From Gnetum montanum (lineage: Eukaryota; Streptophyta; Gnetopsida; Gnetales; Gnetaceae): a DNA stretch of 64,000 nt. The translations under genes and the position numbers were made by a program. Shown in pieces: positions 33,259 to 44,687 of this stretch. Every line of letters begins with the position of its first letter. The stretch's first letter is position 1. The DNA lies in assembly GCA_015680685.1 (NCBI GenBank), contig MNCI01029685.1:312526-376525 (forward strand), read 5' to 3'. The notes below the pieces were generated by a model. The model worked only from the letters and a program-made list of their open reading frames with translations. It did not search any database and was not told where the DNA came from.

Positions 33259-34005
33259 GATGGATCTCATGCGTCAAGGAAAAGAACAGGGGGCTGAGAG
33301 AAATACTACAAAAACTGTAAAACAGAAACATTGTTAGATAGAAAGTAATAGAAAGCTCAAAGCATTGCACAACGTCGGTTGTGACACAAAACGTTTTTGG
33401 GGACTTGCACCCCTCATCAGTGTGTTTAGGCAATGTGGCCAGGCAGCTGAAGTTGCAAAGGCAAGGAAATGAGCATGCTAGTACATGTATAAATAGTGTT
33501 CCAACTTAAAAAAATTAAAACTCCCGCTCATAAAATTTAAGGGACTTAAAAATTTAAAAAATTTAGGGACTTAAAAATTTTAGGGAATTAAAAATTGAGG
33601 GACTTAAAAATTGAGGGACTTAAAAATTTTAGGGAATTAAAAATTGAGGGACTTAAAAATTGAGGGACTTAAAAATTTTAGGGACTTAAAAATTTTAGGG
33701 ACTTAAAAATTTAAAGACTTAAAAATTTTAGGGACTTAAAAATTTAAGATGGATCTCATGCGTCAAGGAAAAGAACAGGGGGCTGAGAGAAATACTACAA
33801 AAACTGTAAAACAGAAACATTGTTAGATAGAAAGTAATAGAAAGCTCAAAGCATTGCACAACGTCGGTTGTGACACAAAACGTTTTTGGGGACTTGCACC
33901 CCTCATCAGTGTGTTTAGGCAATGTGGCCAGGCAGCTGAAGTTGCAAAGGCAAGGAAATGAGCATGCTAGTACATGTATAAATAGTGTCCCAGCTTAAAA
34001 AATTT
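33239..34005 (+). repeat. Two nearly identical consecutive units (P copies 2 and 3)
   Basis: The P modules at 33261-33520 and 33750-34005 are almost identical over about 250 bp, including shared private changes (TATCTAACAATGTTT on the minus strand, GTGGCCAGGCAGCTGAAGTTG on the plus strand) absent from the other copies. This points to a recent duplication with a ~489-bp period. Confidence 0.85.
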
Positions 34006-34006
34006 A

Positions 34007-34110
34007 AACTCCCGCTCATAAAATTTAAGCTCCCGCTCATAAAATTTAAACTCCCGCTCATAAAATTTAAACTCTCGCTCATAAAATTTAAACTCGTGCT
34101 CATAAAATTT
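34007..34110 (+). repeat. 21-bp minisatellite, five units
   Basis: CTCCCGCTCATAAAATTTAAA repeated after P copy 3. Its heptapeptide frames on both strands are by-products of a 21-bp period. Confidence 0.9.
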
Positions 34111-34404
34111 TAAATTTTAAAGATTTGATCTCGTGTGTCAAGGAAAAGAACGGGGAGGCTGAGAGAAATACTGCAGAAACTGTAAAACAGAAACACTGGT
34201 AAACAGAAAGTAATAGAGAGCTCAAAGCATTGCACAACGTCTGTTGTGACACAAAACGTTTTCGGGGACTTGCACTCCTCATCAATGTGTTTAGGCAATG
34301 CGGCTAGGCAGTCGAAGCTGCAAAGGCAAGGGAATGAGCATGCTAGTACATGTATAAATAGTGTCCCAGCTTCAAAAATTTAAACTCCCGCTCATAAAAT
34401 TTAA

Positions 34405-34965
34405 GTGGGCCCCATTCGTCAAAGGCGAAATGGGGTTGGGATGATGTATTGACAAAACTATTACAAACAGTATTTCAAAGGTGAACATGAAACATTCAAC
34501 AAAATGGATCTACAAGGCAGAGCCAAAGGGTGTAGGGGAAAAGGAGAATCCACATGTTTGAATGGTGGACATGAGGGGTCCGACACTAGAGAATGTCATG
34601 AACGTAGATGTTCCGCTGGAAACAGCAACGAACAAAGATCTTCAACAGCAATGGAGAAAGGATCTGCAACACTGCCGAAGAAGAAATAGCCAGAGGTTGT
34701 GATGAAACTGAAGAAAACATCTTCAGAAGAGACCACAACGAAGAAGACCAACGTCAGCAGGGTGGTTGACAAGATACGGATCAAGAAGAAAAATGCCTTA
34801 GTCCGCATAATCCTGCAACGTGATTAGAACCCGTGAAGAACCTGCAAAAGGATTAAAACCTAACAAAAAACAGAAAGGTCTGAAAGTGGTTAGAATCCAA
34901 AGAACAGCGAAAGACACTGTGAGGCAAGGCTCTGCAATTCCAAGGTAACGAGGTAGAGAGAAAAA
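34405..34965 (+). pseudogene. C module 1, lysine-rich frame with one internal stop
   Basis: Each C module begins with an imperfect CCCCATTCG/CGAAATGGGG hairpin and holds a frame ending near ATCCTGCAACG. In this copy the frame opens upstream and carries KGCRGKGES and SSTAMEKGSATLPKKK, then a TAG at 34687, then PEVVMKLKKTSSEETTTKKT. The end has a further stop (D.NP instead of DQNP). Function unknown. Confidence 0.5.
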
Positions 34966-35234
34966 CATTAGAAATTTTAAAGATTTGATCTCGTGCGTCA
35001 AAGAAAAGAACGGGGAGGCTAAGAGAAATACTGCAGAAACTGTAAAATAGAAACACTATTAAACAGAAAGTAATAGAAAGTTCAAAGCATTGCACAACGT
35101 CTGTTGTGACACAAAACGTTTTCAAGGACTTGCACCCCTCATCAGTGTCTTTAGGCAATGCGGCCAGGCAACTGAAGCTGCAAAGGCAAGGGAATGAGCA
35201 TGCTAGTACATGTATAAATAGTGTCCCAGCTTCA

Positions 35235-35430
35235 AAAATTTAAACTCCCGCTCATAAAATTTAAGCTCCCGCTCATAAAATTTAAACTCCTGCTCATAAG
35301 ATTTAAACTCCTGCTCATAAAATTTAAGCTCCCGCTCATAAAATTTAAACTTCCGCTCATAAAATTTAAACTCCTGCTCATAAAATTTAAGCTCCCGCTC
35401 ATAAAATTTAACTTCCGCTCATAAAATTTA
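35235..35430 (+). repeat. 21-bp minisatellite, about nine units
   Basis: Follows the TATA of P copy 5 directly. Confidence 0.9.
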
Positions 35431-35699
35431 GGGACTTAAAAATTTAAGATGGATCTTATGCATCAAGGAAAAGAACGGGGGGCTAAGAGTAATACTACAG
35501 AAACTGTAATAGAAAGCTCAAGCATTGCACAACGCTTGTTGTGACACAAAACGTTTTCGGGGACTTGCACCCCTCATCAGTGTGTTTAGGTAATGCAGCT
35601 AGGTAGCCGAAGCTACAAAGGCAAGGGAATGAGCATGCCAGTACATGTATAAATAGTGTCCCAACTTCAAAAATTTAAACTCCCGCTGATAAAATTTAA

Positions 35700-36258
35700 G
35701 CGGGCCCCATTCGTCAAAGGCGAAATGGGGGTGGGACTATGTACTGACAAAACTATTACAAACAGTATTTCAAAGGCGAACATGAAACATTCAACAAAAT
35801 GGATCTACAAGGCAAAGCTGAAGGCTGTAAGGAAAAAGGAGAACCCTCATGTTTGAATGGTGGACATGAGGGGTCCAACACCAGAGAATGTCATCAACGC
35901 AAATGTTCGACTGGAAACAGCAACGAACAAGATCTTCAACAGCAACGGAGAAACGATCTGCAACGCCGCCGGAGAAAAAACAGCCAGAGGTTGCGATGAA
36001 ACTGAAAAAAACATATTCAAAAGAGACCACAACCAAGAAGACCAATGTCAGCAGGGCGGTTGACAAGACACGGATCAAGAAGAAACATGCCCTAGTCCAC
36101 ATAATCCTGCAACGCGATCAGAACCCGTGAAGAACCTGCAAAAGGATAAAAACCTAACCAAAAACAGAAAGGTTTGAAAGTGGTTAGAATCAAAAGAATA
36201 GCGAAAGATGCTGTCAGGTAAGGCTCTGCAATTCCAAGGTAACGAGATAGAGAGAAAA
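35700..36258 (+). pseudogene. C module 2, frameshifted
   Basis: A single base is missing near 35929 (AACAAGATC where other copies have AACAAAGATC). Before it the frame reads LNGGHEGSNTRECHQRKC; after it, in the other frame, STATEKRSATPPEKKQPE and TRIKKKHALVHIILQRDQNP up to the stop at 36128. Confidence 0.5.
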
Positions 36259-36834
36259 AATTTTAGGGACATAAAAATTTAAGATGGATCTCATGTGTCG
36301 AGGGAAAGAACGGGGGGCTGAGAGAAATACTGCAGAAACTGTAATAGAAAGCTCAAGCATTGCACAACGCTTGTTGTGACACAAAACATTTTCGGGGACT
36401 TGCACCCCTCATCAGTGTGTTTAGGCAATGCAGCCAGGTAGCCGAAGCTGCAAAGGCAAGGAAATGAGCATGCCAGTACATGTATAAATAGTATCCCAGC
36501 TTAAAAAAAATTTAAACTCCCGCTCATAAAATTTAAATTTTAAATTTTAAAGATTTAATCTCGTGCGTCAAGGAAAAGAACGGGGACGCTGAGAGAAATA
36601 CTGCAGAAACTATAAAACAGAAACACTGTTAAATAGAAAGTAATAGAAAGCTCAAAGCATTGCACAACATCTGTTGTGACACAAAATGTTTTTGAGGACT
36701 TGCACCCCTCATCAGTGTGTTTAGACAATGCGGCCAGGTAACTAAAGCTGCAAAGGCAAGGGAATGAGCATGCCAGTACATGTATAAATAGTGTCCCAGC
36801 TTCAAAAATTTAAATTCCTGCTCATAAAATTTAA

Positions 36835-37396
36835 GCAGACCCCATTCGTCAAAGGCGAAATGGGGGTGGGACGATGTACTGACAAAACTATTACAAACAG
36901 TATTTCAAAGGCGAAAATGAAACATTCAACAAAACGGATCTACAAGGCAGAGCCGAAGGGTGTAGGGGAAAAGGACAACCCTCATGTTTGAATGGTGGAC
37001 ATGAGGGGTCCAACACCAGAGAATGTCATGAACGCAGATGTTCGGTTGGAAACAGCAACGAACAAAGATCTTCAACAGCAACGGAGAAACGATCTGCAAC
37101 GTCGCCGAAGAAGAAATAGCTAGAGGTTGTGATGAAACTGAAAAAAAACATCTTCGGAAGAGACCACGACCAAGAAGACCAACACCAGCAAGGTGGTTGA
37201 CAAGACACAGATCAAGAAGAAACATGGCTTAGTCCGCATAATCCTGCAACGCGATTAGAACCCGTGAAGAACCTGCAAAAGGATTAAAACCTAACTAAAA
37301 ACAGAAAGGTCTAAAAGTGGTTAGAATCCAAAAAACAATGAAAGAAGCTGTTAGGCAAGGCTCTGCAATTCCAAGGCAACGAGATAGAGAGAAAAA
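36835..37396 (+). pseudogene. C module 3, stop and frameshift
   Basis: TAG within the KKK.LEVVMK stretch near 37117 and an extra A near 37147 break the frame. The upstream part CLNGGHEGSNTRECHERRC is intact. Confidence 0.5.
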
Positions 37397-37667
37397 CATT
37401 AGAAATTTTAAAGATTTGATCTCGTGCGTCAAGGAAAAGAATGGGGAGGTTGAGAGAAATACTGCAGAAACTGTAAAATAGAAACACTGTTAAACAGAAA
37501 GTAACAGAAAGCTCAAAGCATTGCACAACGTTTGTTGTGACACAAAACATTTTCAGGGACTTGCACCCCTCATCAGTGTGTTTAGGCAATGTGGCCAGGT
37601 AACCAAAGCTGCAAAGGCAAGGGAATGAGCATGCCAGTACATCTATAAATAGTGTCCCAGCTTCAAA

Positions 37668-38222
37668 AATTTAAACTCCCGCTCATAAAATTTAAACTCC
37701 CGCTCATAAAATTTAAACTCCCGCTCATAAAATTTAAACTCCCGCTCATAAAACTTAAACTCCTACTCATAAAATTTAAGTTCCCACTCATAAAATTTAA
37801 GCTTTCGTTCATAAAATTTAAACTCCCGCTCATAAAATTTAAGCTCCCGCTCATAAAATTTAAACTCCTGCTCATAAACTTTAAGCTCCGACTCATAAAA
37901 TTTAAGCTCCTGCTCATAAAATTTAAACTCCCGCTCCCTCTCATAAAATTTAAACTGCCGGTCATAAAATTTAAGCTCCCGCTCATATAATTTAAACTCC
38001 CGCTCATAAAATTTAAGCTCCAGCTCATAAAATAAAAGCTCCCGCTCATAAAATTTAAACTCCCGCTCACAAAATTTAATCTCCCACTCCCTCATAAAAT
38101 TTAAACTCCCGCTCATAAAATTTAGACTTCCGCTCATGAAATTTAAGCTCCTGCTCATAACATTTAAACTCCCGCTCATAAAATTTAAGCTCCCACTCAT
38201 AAAATTTAAACTCCCACATAAA
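37668..38222 (+). repeat. Largest 21-bp minisatellite block (about 26 units)
   Basis: Around 550 bp of CTCCCGCTCATAAAATTTAAA with point variants and a few short indels (near 37932, 38028 and 38090). Long frames run on both strands (for example 37652-37990 plus and 37663-38070 minus) as heptapeptide repeats; they follow from the 21-bp period and the lack of stops in the unit. Confidence 0.93.
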
Positions 38223-38601
38223 ATTTAAGGGACTTAAAAATTTAGGGGCATAAAAATTTAGGGACTTAAAAATTTAAGGGACTTAAAAATTTAAAAATTT
38301 AGGGACTTAAAAATTTAAGATGGATCTCGTGCGTCAAGGAAAAGAACGAGGGGCTGAGAGAAAATACTGCAAAAATTGTAAAACAGAAACACTGTTAGAT
38401 AGAAAGTAATAGAAAGCTCAAAGCATTGCACAACGTATGTTGTGACACAAAACATTTTCGGGGACTTGCACTCCTCATCAGTGTGTTTAGGCAATGCGGC
38501 CAGGCAACCGAAGCTGCAAAGGCAAGGAAATGAGCATGCCAGTACATGTATAAATAGTGTCCCAACTTAAAAAAATTTAAACTCCTGCTCATAAAATTTA
38601 A

Positions 38602-39150
38602 GTGAGCCCCATTCGTCAAAGGCGAAATGGGGGTGGGACAATGTAATGACAAAACTATTACAAAAAGTAGTTCACAGGTGAACATGAAATATTCAACAAA
38701 ACAGATCTACAAGGCAGAACCGAAGGGTCTAAGGGAAAAGGAGAACCCTCATGTTTGAATGGTGGACATGAGGGGTCCAACACTAGAGAATGTCATGAAC
38801 GCAGATGTTCGGCTAGAAACAGCAACGAACAAAGATCTTCAACAGCAACGGAGAAAGGATCTGCAATGCCACCGGAGAAGAAACAGCCAGAGGTTGCGAT
38901 GAAATGGAAGAAAGCATCTTTAGAAGAGACCACAACCAAGAAGACCAACATCAGCAGGGCGGTTGACAAGACATGGATCAAGAAGAAACATGCCTTAGTC
39001 CGCATAATCCTGCAACGCGATCAGAACCTGCAAAAGGATTAAAACCTAACCAAAAACAAAAAGGTCTGAAAGTGGTTAGAATCCAAAGAACAGCGAAAGA
39101 CGCTGTCAGGCAAGGCTCTGCAATTCCAAGGCAACAAGATAGAGAGAAAA
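38602..39150 (+). CDS. C module 4, most intact lysine-rich frame (hypothetical)
   Basis: The frame is open from the start of the module to 39042, at least 95 codons from 38755 onward and more upstream with no clear ATG. It carries CLNGGHEGSNTRECHERRC, SSTATEKGSAMPPEKKQPE, then ETTTKKTNISRAVDKTWIKKK and LVRIILQRDQN. A small deletion at the end removes the usual stop and adds LQKD. The protein would be very basic and mostly disordered. No domain is recognised, and it may be noncoding repeat DNA. Confidence 0.35.
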
Positions 39151-39424
39151 TAATTTAGGGACTTAAAAATTTAAGATGGATCTCGTGCGTCAAGACAAAG
39201 AATGGGGGGCTGAGAGAAATACTGCAGAAACTGTAAAAGAGAAACACTGTTAGACAGAAAGTAATAGAAAGCTCAAAGCATTGCACAACTTTTGTTGTGA
39301 CACAAAACGTTTTCGGGGACTTGCACCCCTCATCAGTGTGTTTAGGTAATGCGGCCAAGCAGCCGAAGCTGCAAAGGCAAGGAAATGAGCATGCCAGTAC
39401 ATGTATAAATAGTGTCCCAGCTTA

Positions 39425-39727
39425 AAAAGATTTAAGCTTCCGCTTATAAAATTTAACTCCCGCTCATAAAATTTAAGCTCCCGCTCATAAAATTTAAACT
39501 TTCGCTCATAAAATTTAAACTTCCATTCATAAAATTTAAACTCCTGCTCATAAAATTTAAACTCCCGCTCATAAAATTTAAGCTCTTGCTCATAAAATTT
39601 AAGCTCCTGCTCATAAAATTTAAGCTCCTGCTCATAAAATTTAAGCTCCCGCTCATAAAATTTAAACTCCCACTCATAAAATTTAAGCTCCCGCTCATAA
39701 AATGTAAACTCCCGCTCATAAAATTTA
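39425..39727 (+). repeat. 21-bp minisatellite, about 14 units
   Basis: Lies between P copies 11 and 12. It gives the long heptapeptide frames on both strands (39250-39783 minus, 39586 onward plus). Confidence 0.9.
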
Positions 39728-40046
39728 GGGTTTTTAAAATTTTTAAGGGACTTAAAAATTTTAAGTTGGATCTCATGCATCAAGGAAAAGAACGGGGGGT
39801 TGAGAGAAATATTGCAGAAACTGTAAATAGAAACACTGTTAGACAGAAAGTAATAGAAAGCTCAAAGCATTGCACAACGTCTGTTGTGACACAAAACATT
39901 TTCGAGGACTTTCACCCCTCATCAGTGTGTTTAGGCAATGCGGCCAGGCAGCCGAAGCTGCAAAGGCAAGGGAATGAGCATGCTAGTACATGTATAAATA
40001 GTGTCTCAACTTCCAAAATTTTAAACTCCCGCTCATTAAAATTTAA

Positions 40047-40560
40047 GCGAACCCCATCCGTGAAATGCGAGATGGGGGTGGGACAATGTACTGACAAAAC
40101 TATTACAGATAGTATTTCAAAGGCGAACATGAAACATTCAACAAATCGGATCTAGATGGCAAAGCTGAAGGGTGAAAAGGGTTTAGGGGAACCCTCATGT
40201 TTGAATGGTGGACATGAGGGGTCCAACACCAAATCTTCAACAGCAACGGAGCGACAAGCTACAACGACGCCGGAGAAGAAACAGCCAGAGGTTGTGAAGA
40301 AGTTGAAGAAAACAATGTCAGAAGAAACCACAACTAAGAGAACCAACGTCAGTAGGGCGGTTGTCAAAACACGGATCAAGAAGAAACATGTTGTGGTCCG
40401 CATAATCCTGCAACGCGATCAAAACCCATGAAGAACCTGCACAAGGATTAAAACCTAACAAAAAAGAGAAAGGTCTGAAAATGGTTAGAATCCAAACGAC
40501 AGTGAAAGACGCTGTCAAGCAAGGCTCTGCAATTCCAAGGCAATGAGATAGAGAGAAAAC
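40047..40560 (+). CDS. C module 5, open frame with an in-frame 48-bp deletion (hypothetical)
   Basis: Relative to the other copies, the NTRECHERRC...NEQ part is missing, which removes 48 bp and leaves the frame open. The frame runs from 40156 to 40431 with STATERQATTTPEKKQPE, VVKKLKKTMSEETTTKRT and KTRIKKKHVVVRIILQRDQNP. It belongs to a subtype with C modules 6 and 10 (KRTNVSR, VVKT, HVVV/HVMV). Confidence 0.35.
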
Positions 40561-40885
40561 ATTTTAGGGTTTTTAAAATTTTTAAGGGACTTAAAAATTT
40601 TGATTTGGATCTCGTGCGTCAAGGAAAAGAACGGGGGCCTAAGAGAAATACTGCATAAACTGTAAACAGAAACACTGTTAGACAGAAAGTAATAGAAAAC
40701 TCAAAGCATTGCACAACGTCTATTATAACACAAAACGTTTTCGGGGACTTTCACCCCTCATCAGTGTGTTTAGGCAATGCAGCTAGGCAACCGAAGCTGC
40801 AAAGGCAAGGGAATGAGCATGCTAGTACATGTATAAATAGTGTCTCAACTTCCAAAATTTTAAACTCCCGCTCATTAAAATTTAA

Positions 40886-41472
40886 GCGAACCCCATCTAT
40901 CAAAAGGGAGATGGGGGTGGGACAATGTACTGATAAAACAATTACAGACAATATTTCAAAGGCGAACATGAAACATTCAACAGATTGGATCTAGATGGTA
41001 GAGCCGAAGGGTGAAAAGGGTTTAGGGTGAAAGGGGTTTAGAGTTTATGGGAACCCTCATGTTTGAATGGTGGACATGAGGAGTCTGACACCAAAGAATG
41101 TTATGCACGCAGAAGTCCCGCTGAAAAATAGCAATGAACCAAATCTTCAACAGCAATGGAGCGAAGAGCTACAACGACACCGGAGAAGAAACAACCAGAG
41201 GTTGTGAAGAAGTTAAAGAAGAAACCAACGTCAGAAGAAACCACAACTAAGAGGACCAACGTCAGTAGGGTAGTTGTCAAAACACAGATTCAGAAGAAAC
41301 ATGTTGTGGTTCGCATAATCCTGCAACGCGATTAGAACCCATGAAGAACCTGCACAAGGATTAAAACCTAACCAAAAATAGAAAGGTCTGAAAATGGTTA
41401 GAATCCAAACAATAGTGAAAGATGTTGTCAAGAAAGGCTCTGCAATTCCAAGGCAACGAGATAGAGAGAAAA
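40886..41472 (+). pseudogene. C module 6, two stops
   Basis: Same subtype as module 5. Stops fall in the AEK.Q.TKSS part, and DQNP reads D.NP. The linker before the frame has an extra GGGTTTAGGGTGAAAGGGGTTTAG segment (41013-41043). Confidence 0.5.
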
Positions 41473-41797
41473 CATTTTAGGGTTTTTAAAATTTTTAAGG
41501 GACTTAAAAATTTTAAGTTGGATCTCGTGCGTTAAGGAAAAGAATGGGGGGCTGAGAGAAATACTACAGAAACTGTACATAGAAACACTGTTAGACAGAA
41601 AGTAACAGAAAGCTCAAAGCATTACACAACGTCTATTGTAACACAAAACATTTTCGGGGACTTTCACCCCTCATCAGTGTGTTTAGGCAATGCGGCCAGG
41701 CAACTGAAGCTGCAAAGGCAAGGGAATGAGCATGCCAGTACATGTATAAATAGTGTCTCAACATCCAAATTTTAAACTCCCGCTCATTAAAATTTAA

Positions 41798-41940
41798 GTG
41801 AACCCCATTCGTCAAAAGCGAGATGGGGGTGGGACAATGTACTAACAAAACTATTATAGACAGTATTTCAAAGGCGAACATGAAACATTCAACAAATCAG
41901 ATCTAGATGGCAGAGCCGAAGGGTGAAAAGGGTTTAGGGA
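41798..41940 (+). repeat. C module 7, truncated
   Basis: Only the first ~140 bp (hairpin to AGGGTGAAAAGGGTTTAGGG) are present. It runs straight into the ACTTAAAAATTTAAGATGG leader of P copy 15. Confidence 0.8.
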
Positions 41941-42234
41941 ACTTAAAAATTTAAGATGGATCTCGTGTGTCAAGGAAAAGAACGGGGGGCTGAGAAAAAT
42001 ACTGCAGAAACTATAAAACAAAAACACTGTTAGACAGAAAGTAATAGAAAGCTCAAGCATTGCACAATGCTTGTTGTGACACAAAACATTTTCGGGGACT
42101 TGCAGCCCTCATCAGTGTGTTTAGGCAATGCGGCCAGGCAGTCGAAGCTGCAAAGGCAAGGAAATGAGCATGCCAGTACATGTATAAATAGTGTCCCAGC
42201 TTAAAAAATTTAAACTCTCGCTCATAAAATTTAA

Positions 42235-42796
42235 GCGAGCCCCATTCGTCAAAGGCAAAATGGGGGTGGGACGATGTACTGACAAAACTATTACAAACAG
42301 TATTTCACAGGCGAACATGAAACATTCAACAAAATGGATCTACAAGGCAGAGCCGAAGGGTGTAAGGGAAAAGGAGAACCCTCATGTTTGAATGGTGGAC
42401 ATGAGGGGTCCAACACCAGAGAATGTCATGAACACAAATGTTCAGCTGGAAACAACAACGAACAAAGATCTTCAACAGCAATGGAGAAATGATCTGCAAC
42501 GCCACTGGAGAAGAAACAGCCAGAGGTTGTGATGAAACTGAAGAAAACATCTTCAGAAGAAACCACAACCAAGAAGACCAAAGTCAGCAGGGCGGTTGAC
42601 AAGACACGGATCAAGAAGAAACATGCCTTAGTCCGCATAATCCTGCAACGTGATCAGAACCCGTGACGAACCTGCAAAAGGATAAAAACCTAACCAAAAA
42701 TAGAAACATCTGAAAGTGGTTAGAATCCAAAGAACAGCGAAAGACACTGTCAGGCAAGGCTCTGCAATTCCAAGGCAACAAGATAGAGAGAAAAAA
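42235..42796 (+). pseudogene. C module 8, one stop
   Basis: The frame is like module 1 but with TGA in the STAMEK.SATPLEKKQPE stretch near 42490. The rest up to DQNP (stop at about 42664) is open. Confidence 0.5.
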
Positions 42797-43074
42797 ATTT
42801 TAGGAACTTAAAAATTTAAGATGGATCTCGTGCGTCAAGGAAAGGAACGGGGGGCTGAGAGAAATACTGTAGAAATTGTAAAATAGAAACACTATTAGAC
42901 AGAAAGTAATAGAAAGCTTAAGCATTGCACAACGCTTGTTGTGACACCAAATGTTTTCGGGGACTTACACCCCTCACCAGTGTGTTTAGGTAATGCGACC
43001 AAGCAGCCAAAGCTGCAAAGGCAAGGGAATGAGCATGCTAGTACATATATAAATAGTGTCATAGCTTAAAAAAT

Positions 43075-43203
43075 TTAAACTCCCGCTCATAAAATTTAAA
43101 CTCCCGCTCATAAAAGTTAACCTCCCGCTCATAAAATTTAAGCTCCCGCTCATAAAATTTAAACTTCCACTCATAAAATTTAAACTCCCGCTCATAAAAT
43201 TTA
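43075..43203 (+). repeat. 21-bp minisatellite, six units
   Basis: Follows P copy 16, whose TATA reads ATATATAAATAG. Confidence 0.9.
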
Positions 43204-43500
43204 GGAACTTAAAAATTTAAGATGGATCTCATGCGTCAAGGAAAAGAACGGGGGGCTGAGAGAAATATTGCAGAAACTGTAAAACAGAAACACTGTTAGA
43301 CAGAAACTAATAGAAAGCTCAGGCATTGCACAATACTTGTTGTGACACAAAACATTTTCGAGGACTTGCACCCGTCATCAGTGTGTTTAGGCAATGCGGC
43401 GAGGCAGCCGAAGCTACAAAGGCAAGGAAATGAGCATGCCAATACATGTATAAATAGTGTCCCAGCTTAAGAAATTTAAACTCCCGATCATAAAATTTAA

Positions 43501-44062
43501 GCGGGCCCCATTTTTCAAAGGTGAAATGGGGGTGGGACAATGTACTGACAAAACTATTATAAACAGTATTTCACAGGCGAACATGAAACATTCAACAAAA
43601 CGGATCTACAAGGCAGAGCCAAAGGGTGTAAGGGAAAAGGAAAACCCTCATGTTTGAATGGTGGACATGAGGGGTCTAACACCAGAGAATGTCATCAACG
43701 CAAATGTTCGGCTGGAAATAGCAACGAATAAAGATCTTCAACAGCAACGGAGAAAGGATCTGCAACACCGCCGGAGAAGAAACAACCAAAGGTTGTGATG
43801 AAACTGAAGAAAACATCTTCAGAATAGACCACAACCAAGAAGACCAATGTCAGCAGGGCGGTTGACAAGACACGGATCAAGAAGAAACATGCCTTAGTCT
43901 GCATAATCCTGCAACGCAATTAGAACCCGTGACGAACCTGCAAAAGGATAAAAACCTAACCAAAAATAGAAACATCTGAAAGTGGTTACAATCCAAAGAA
44001 TAGCAAAAGACGCTGTCAGGCAAGGCTCTTCAATTCCAAGGCAACGAGATAAACAAAACAAA
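43501..44062 (+). pseudogene. C module 9, several stops
   Basis: Stops occur in the NE.RSST, SSE.TTTKK and RN.NP segments. Otherwise it is collinear with module 8. Confidence 0.5.
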
Positions 44063-44087
44063 TTTTTTGGAACTTAAAAATTTAAGA

Positions 44088-44330
44088 TGGATCTCGTGCG
44101 TCAAGGAAAAGAACGGGGGGCTAAGAGAAATACTGCAGAAATTGTAAAATAAAAACACTATTAGCTAGAAAGTAATAGAAAGCTCAAGCATTACACAACG
44201 CTTGTTGTGACACAAAATGTTTTTGGGAACTTGCACCCCTCACCAGTGTGTTTAGGAAATGCAGCCAGGCAGCTGAAGCTACAAAGGCAAGGAAATGAGC
44301 ATGCCAGTACATGTATTCCCAGCTTAAAAA
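44088..44330 (+). promoter_or_regulatory. P module, copy 18, TATA box deleted
   Basis: Here ACATGTATTCCCAGC replaces ACATGTATAAATAGTGTCCCAGC, so the TATAAATA core and the following GTG are gone. All 20 other P copies keep TATAAATA. Confidence 0.75.
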
Positions 44331-44687
44331 ATTTAAACTCCCGCTCATAAAATTTAAGGGACTTAAAAATTTTAAAAATTTTTTTTAAGGGACTTAAAAA
44401 TTTTAAGTTGGATCTCATGCATCAAGGAAAAGAACAGGGGGCTGAGAGTAATACTGTAGAAACTGTAAACAGAAACACTGTTAGACAGAAAGTAATAAAA
44501 AGCTCAAAGCATTGCACAACGTCTGTTGTGACACAAAATGTTTTCAGGGACTTGCACCCCTCATCAGTGTGTTTAGGCAATGCGGCCAGGCAGCTGAAGC
44601 TGCGAAGGTAAGGAAATGAGCATGCCAGTACATGTATAAATAGTGTCCCAACTTAAGAAAATTTAAACTCCCTCTCATAAAATTTAA

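Noticed and set aside
37652-38200. Long frames of heptapeptide repeats on both strands (KLPLIKF on plus; MSGSLNF and YERELKF on minus)
   Set aside because: The 21-bp unit is a multiple of three and has no stop in several frames, so open frames arise automatically. Same at 35221-35424 and 39250-39783.
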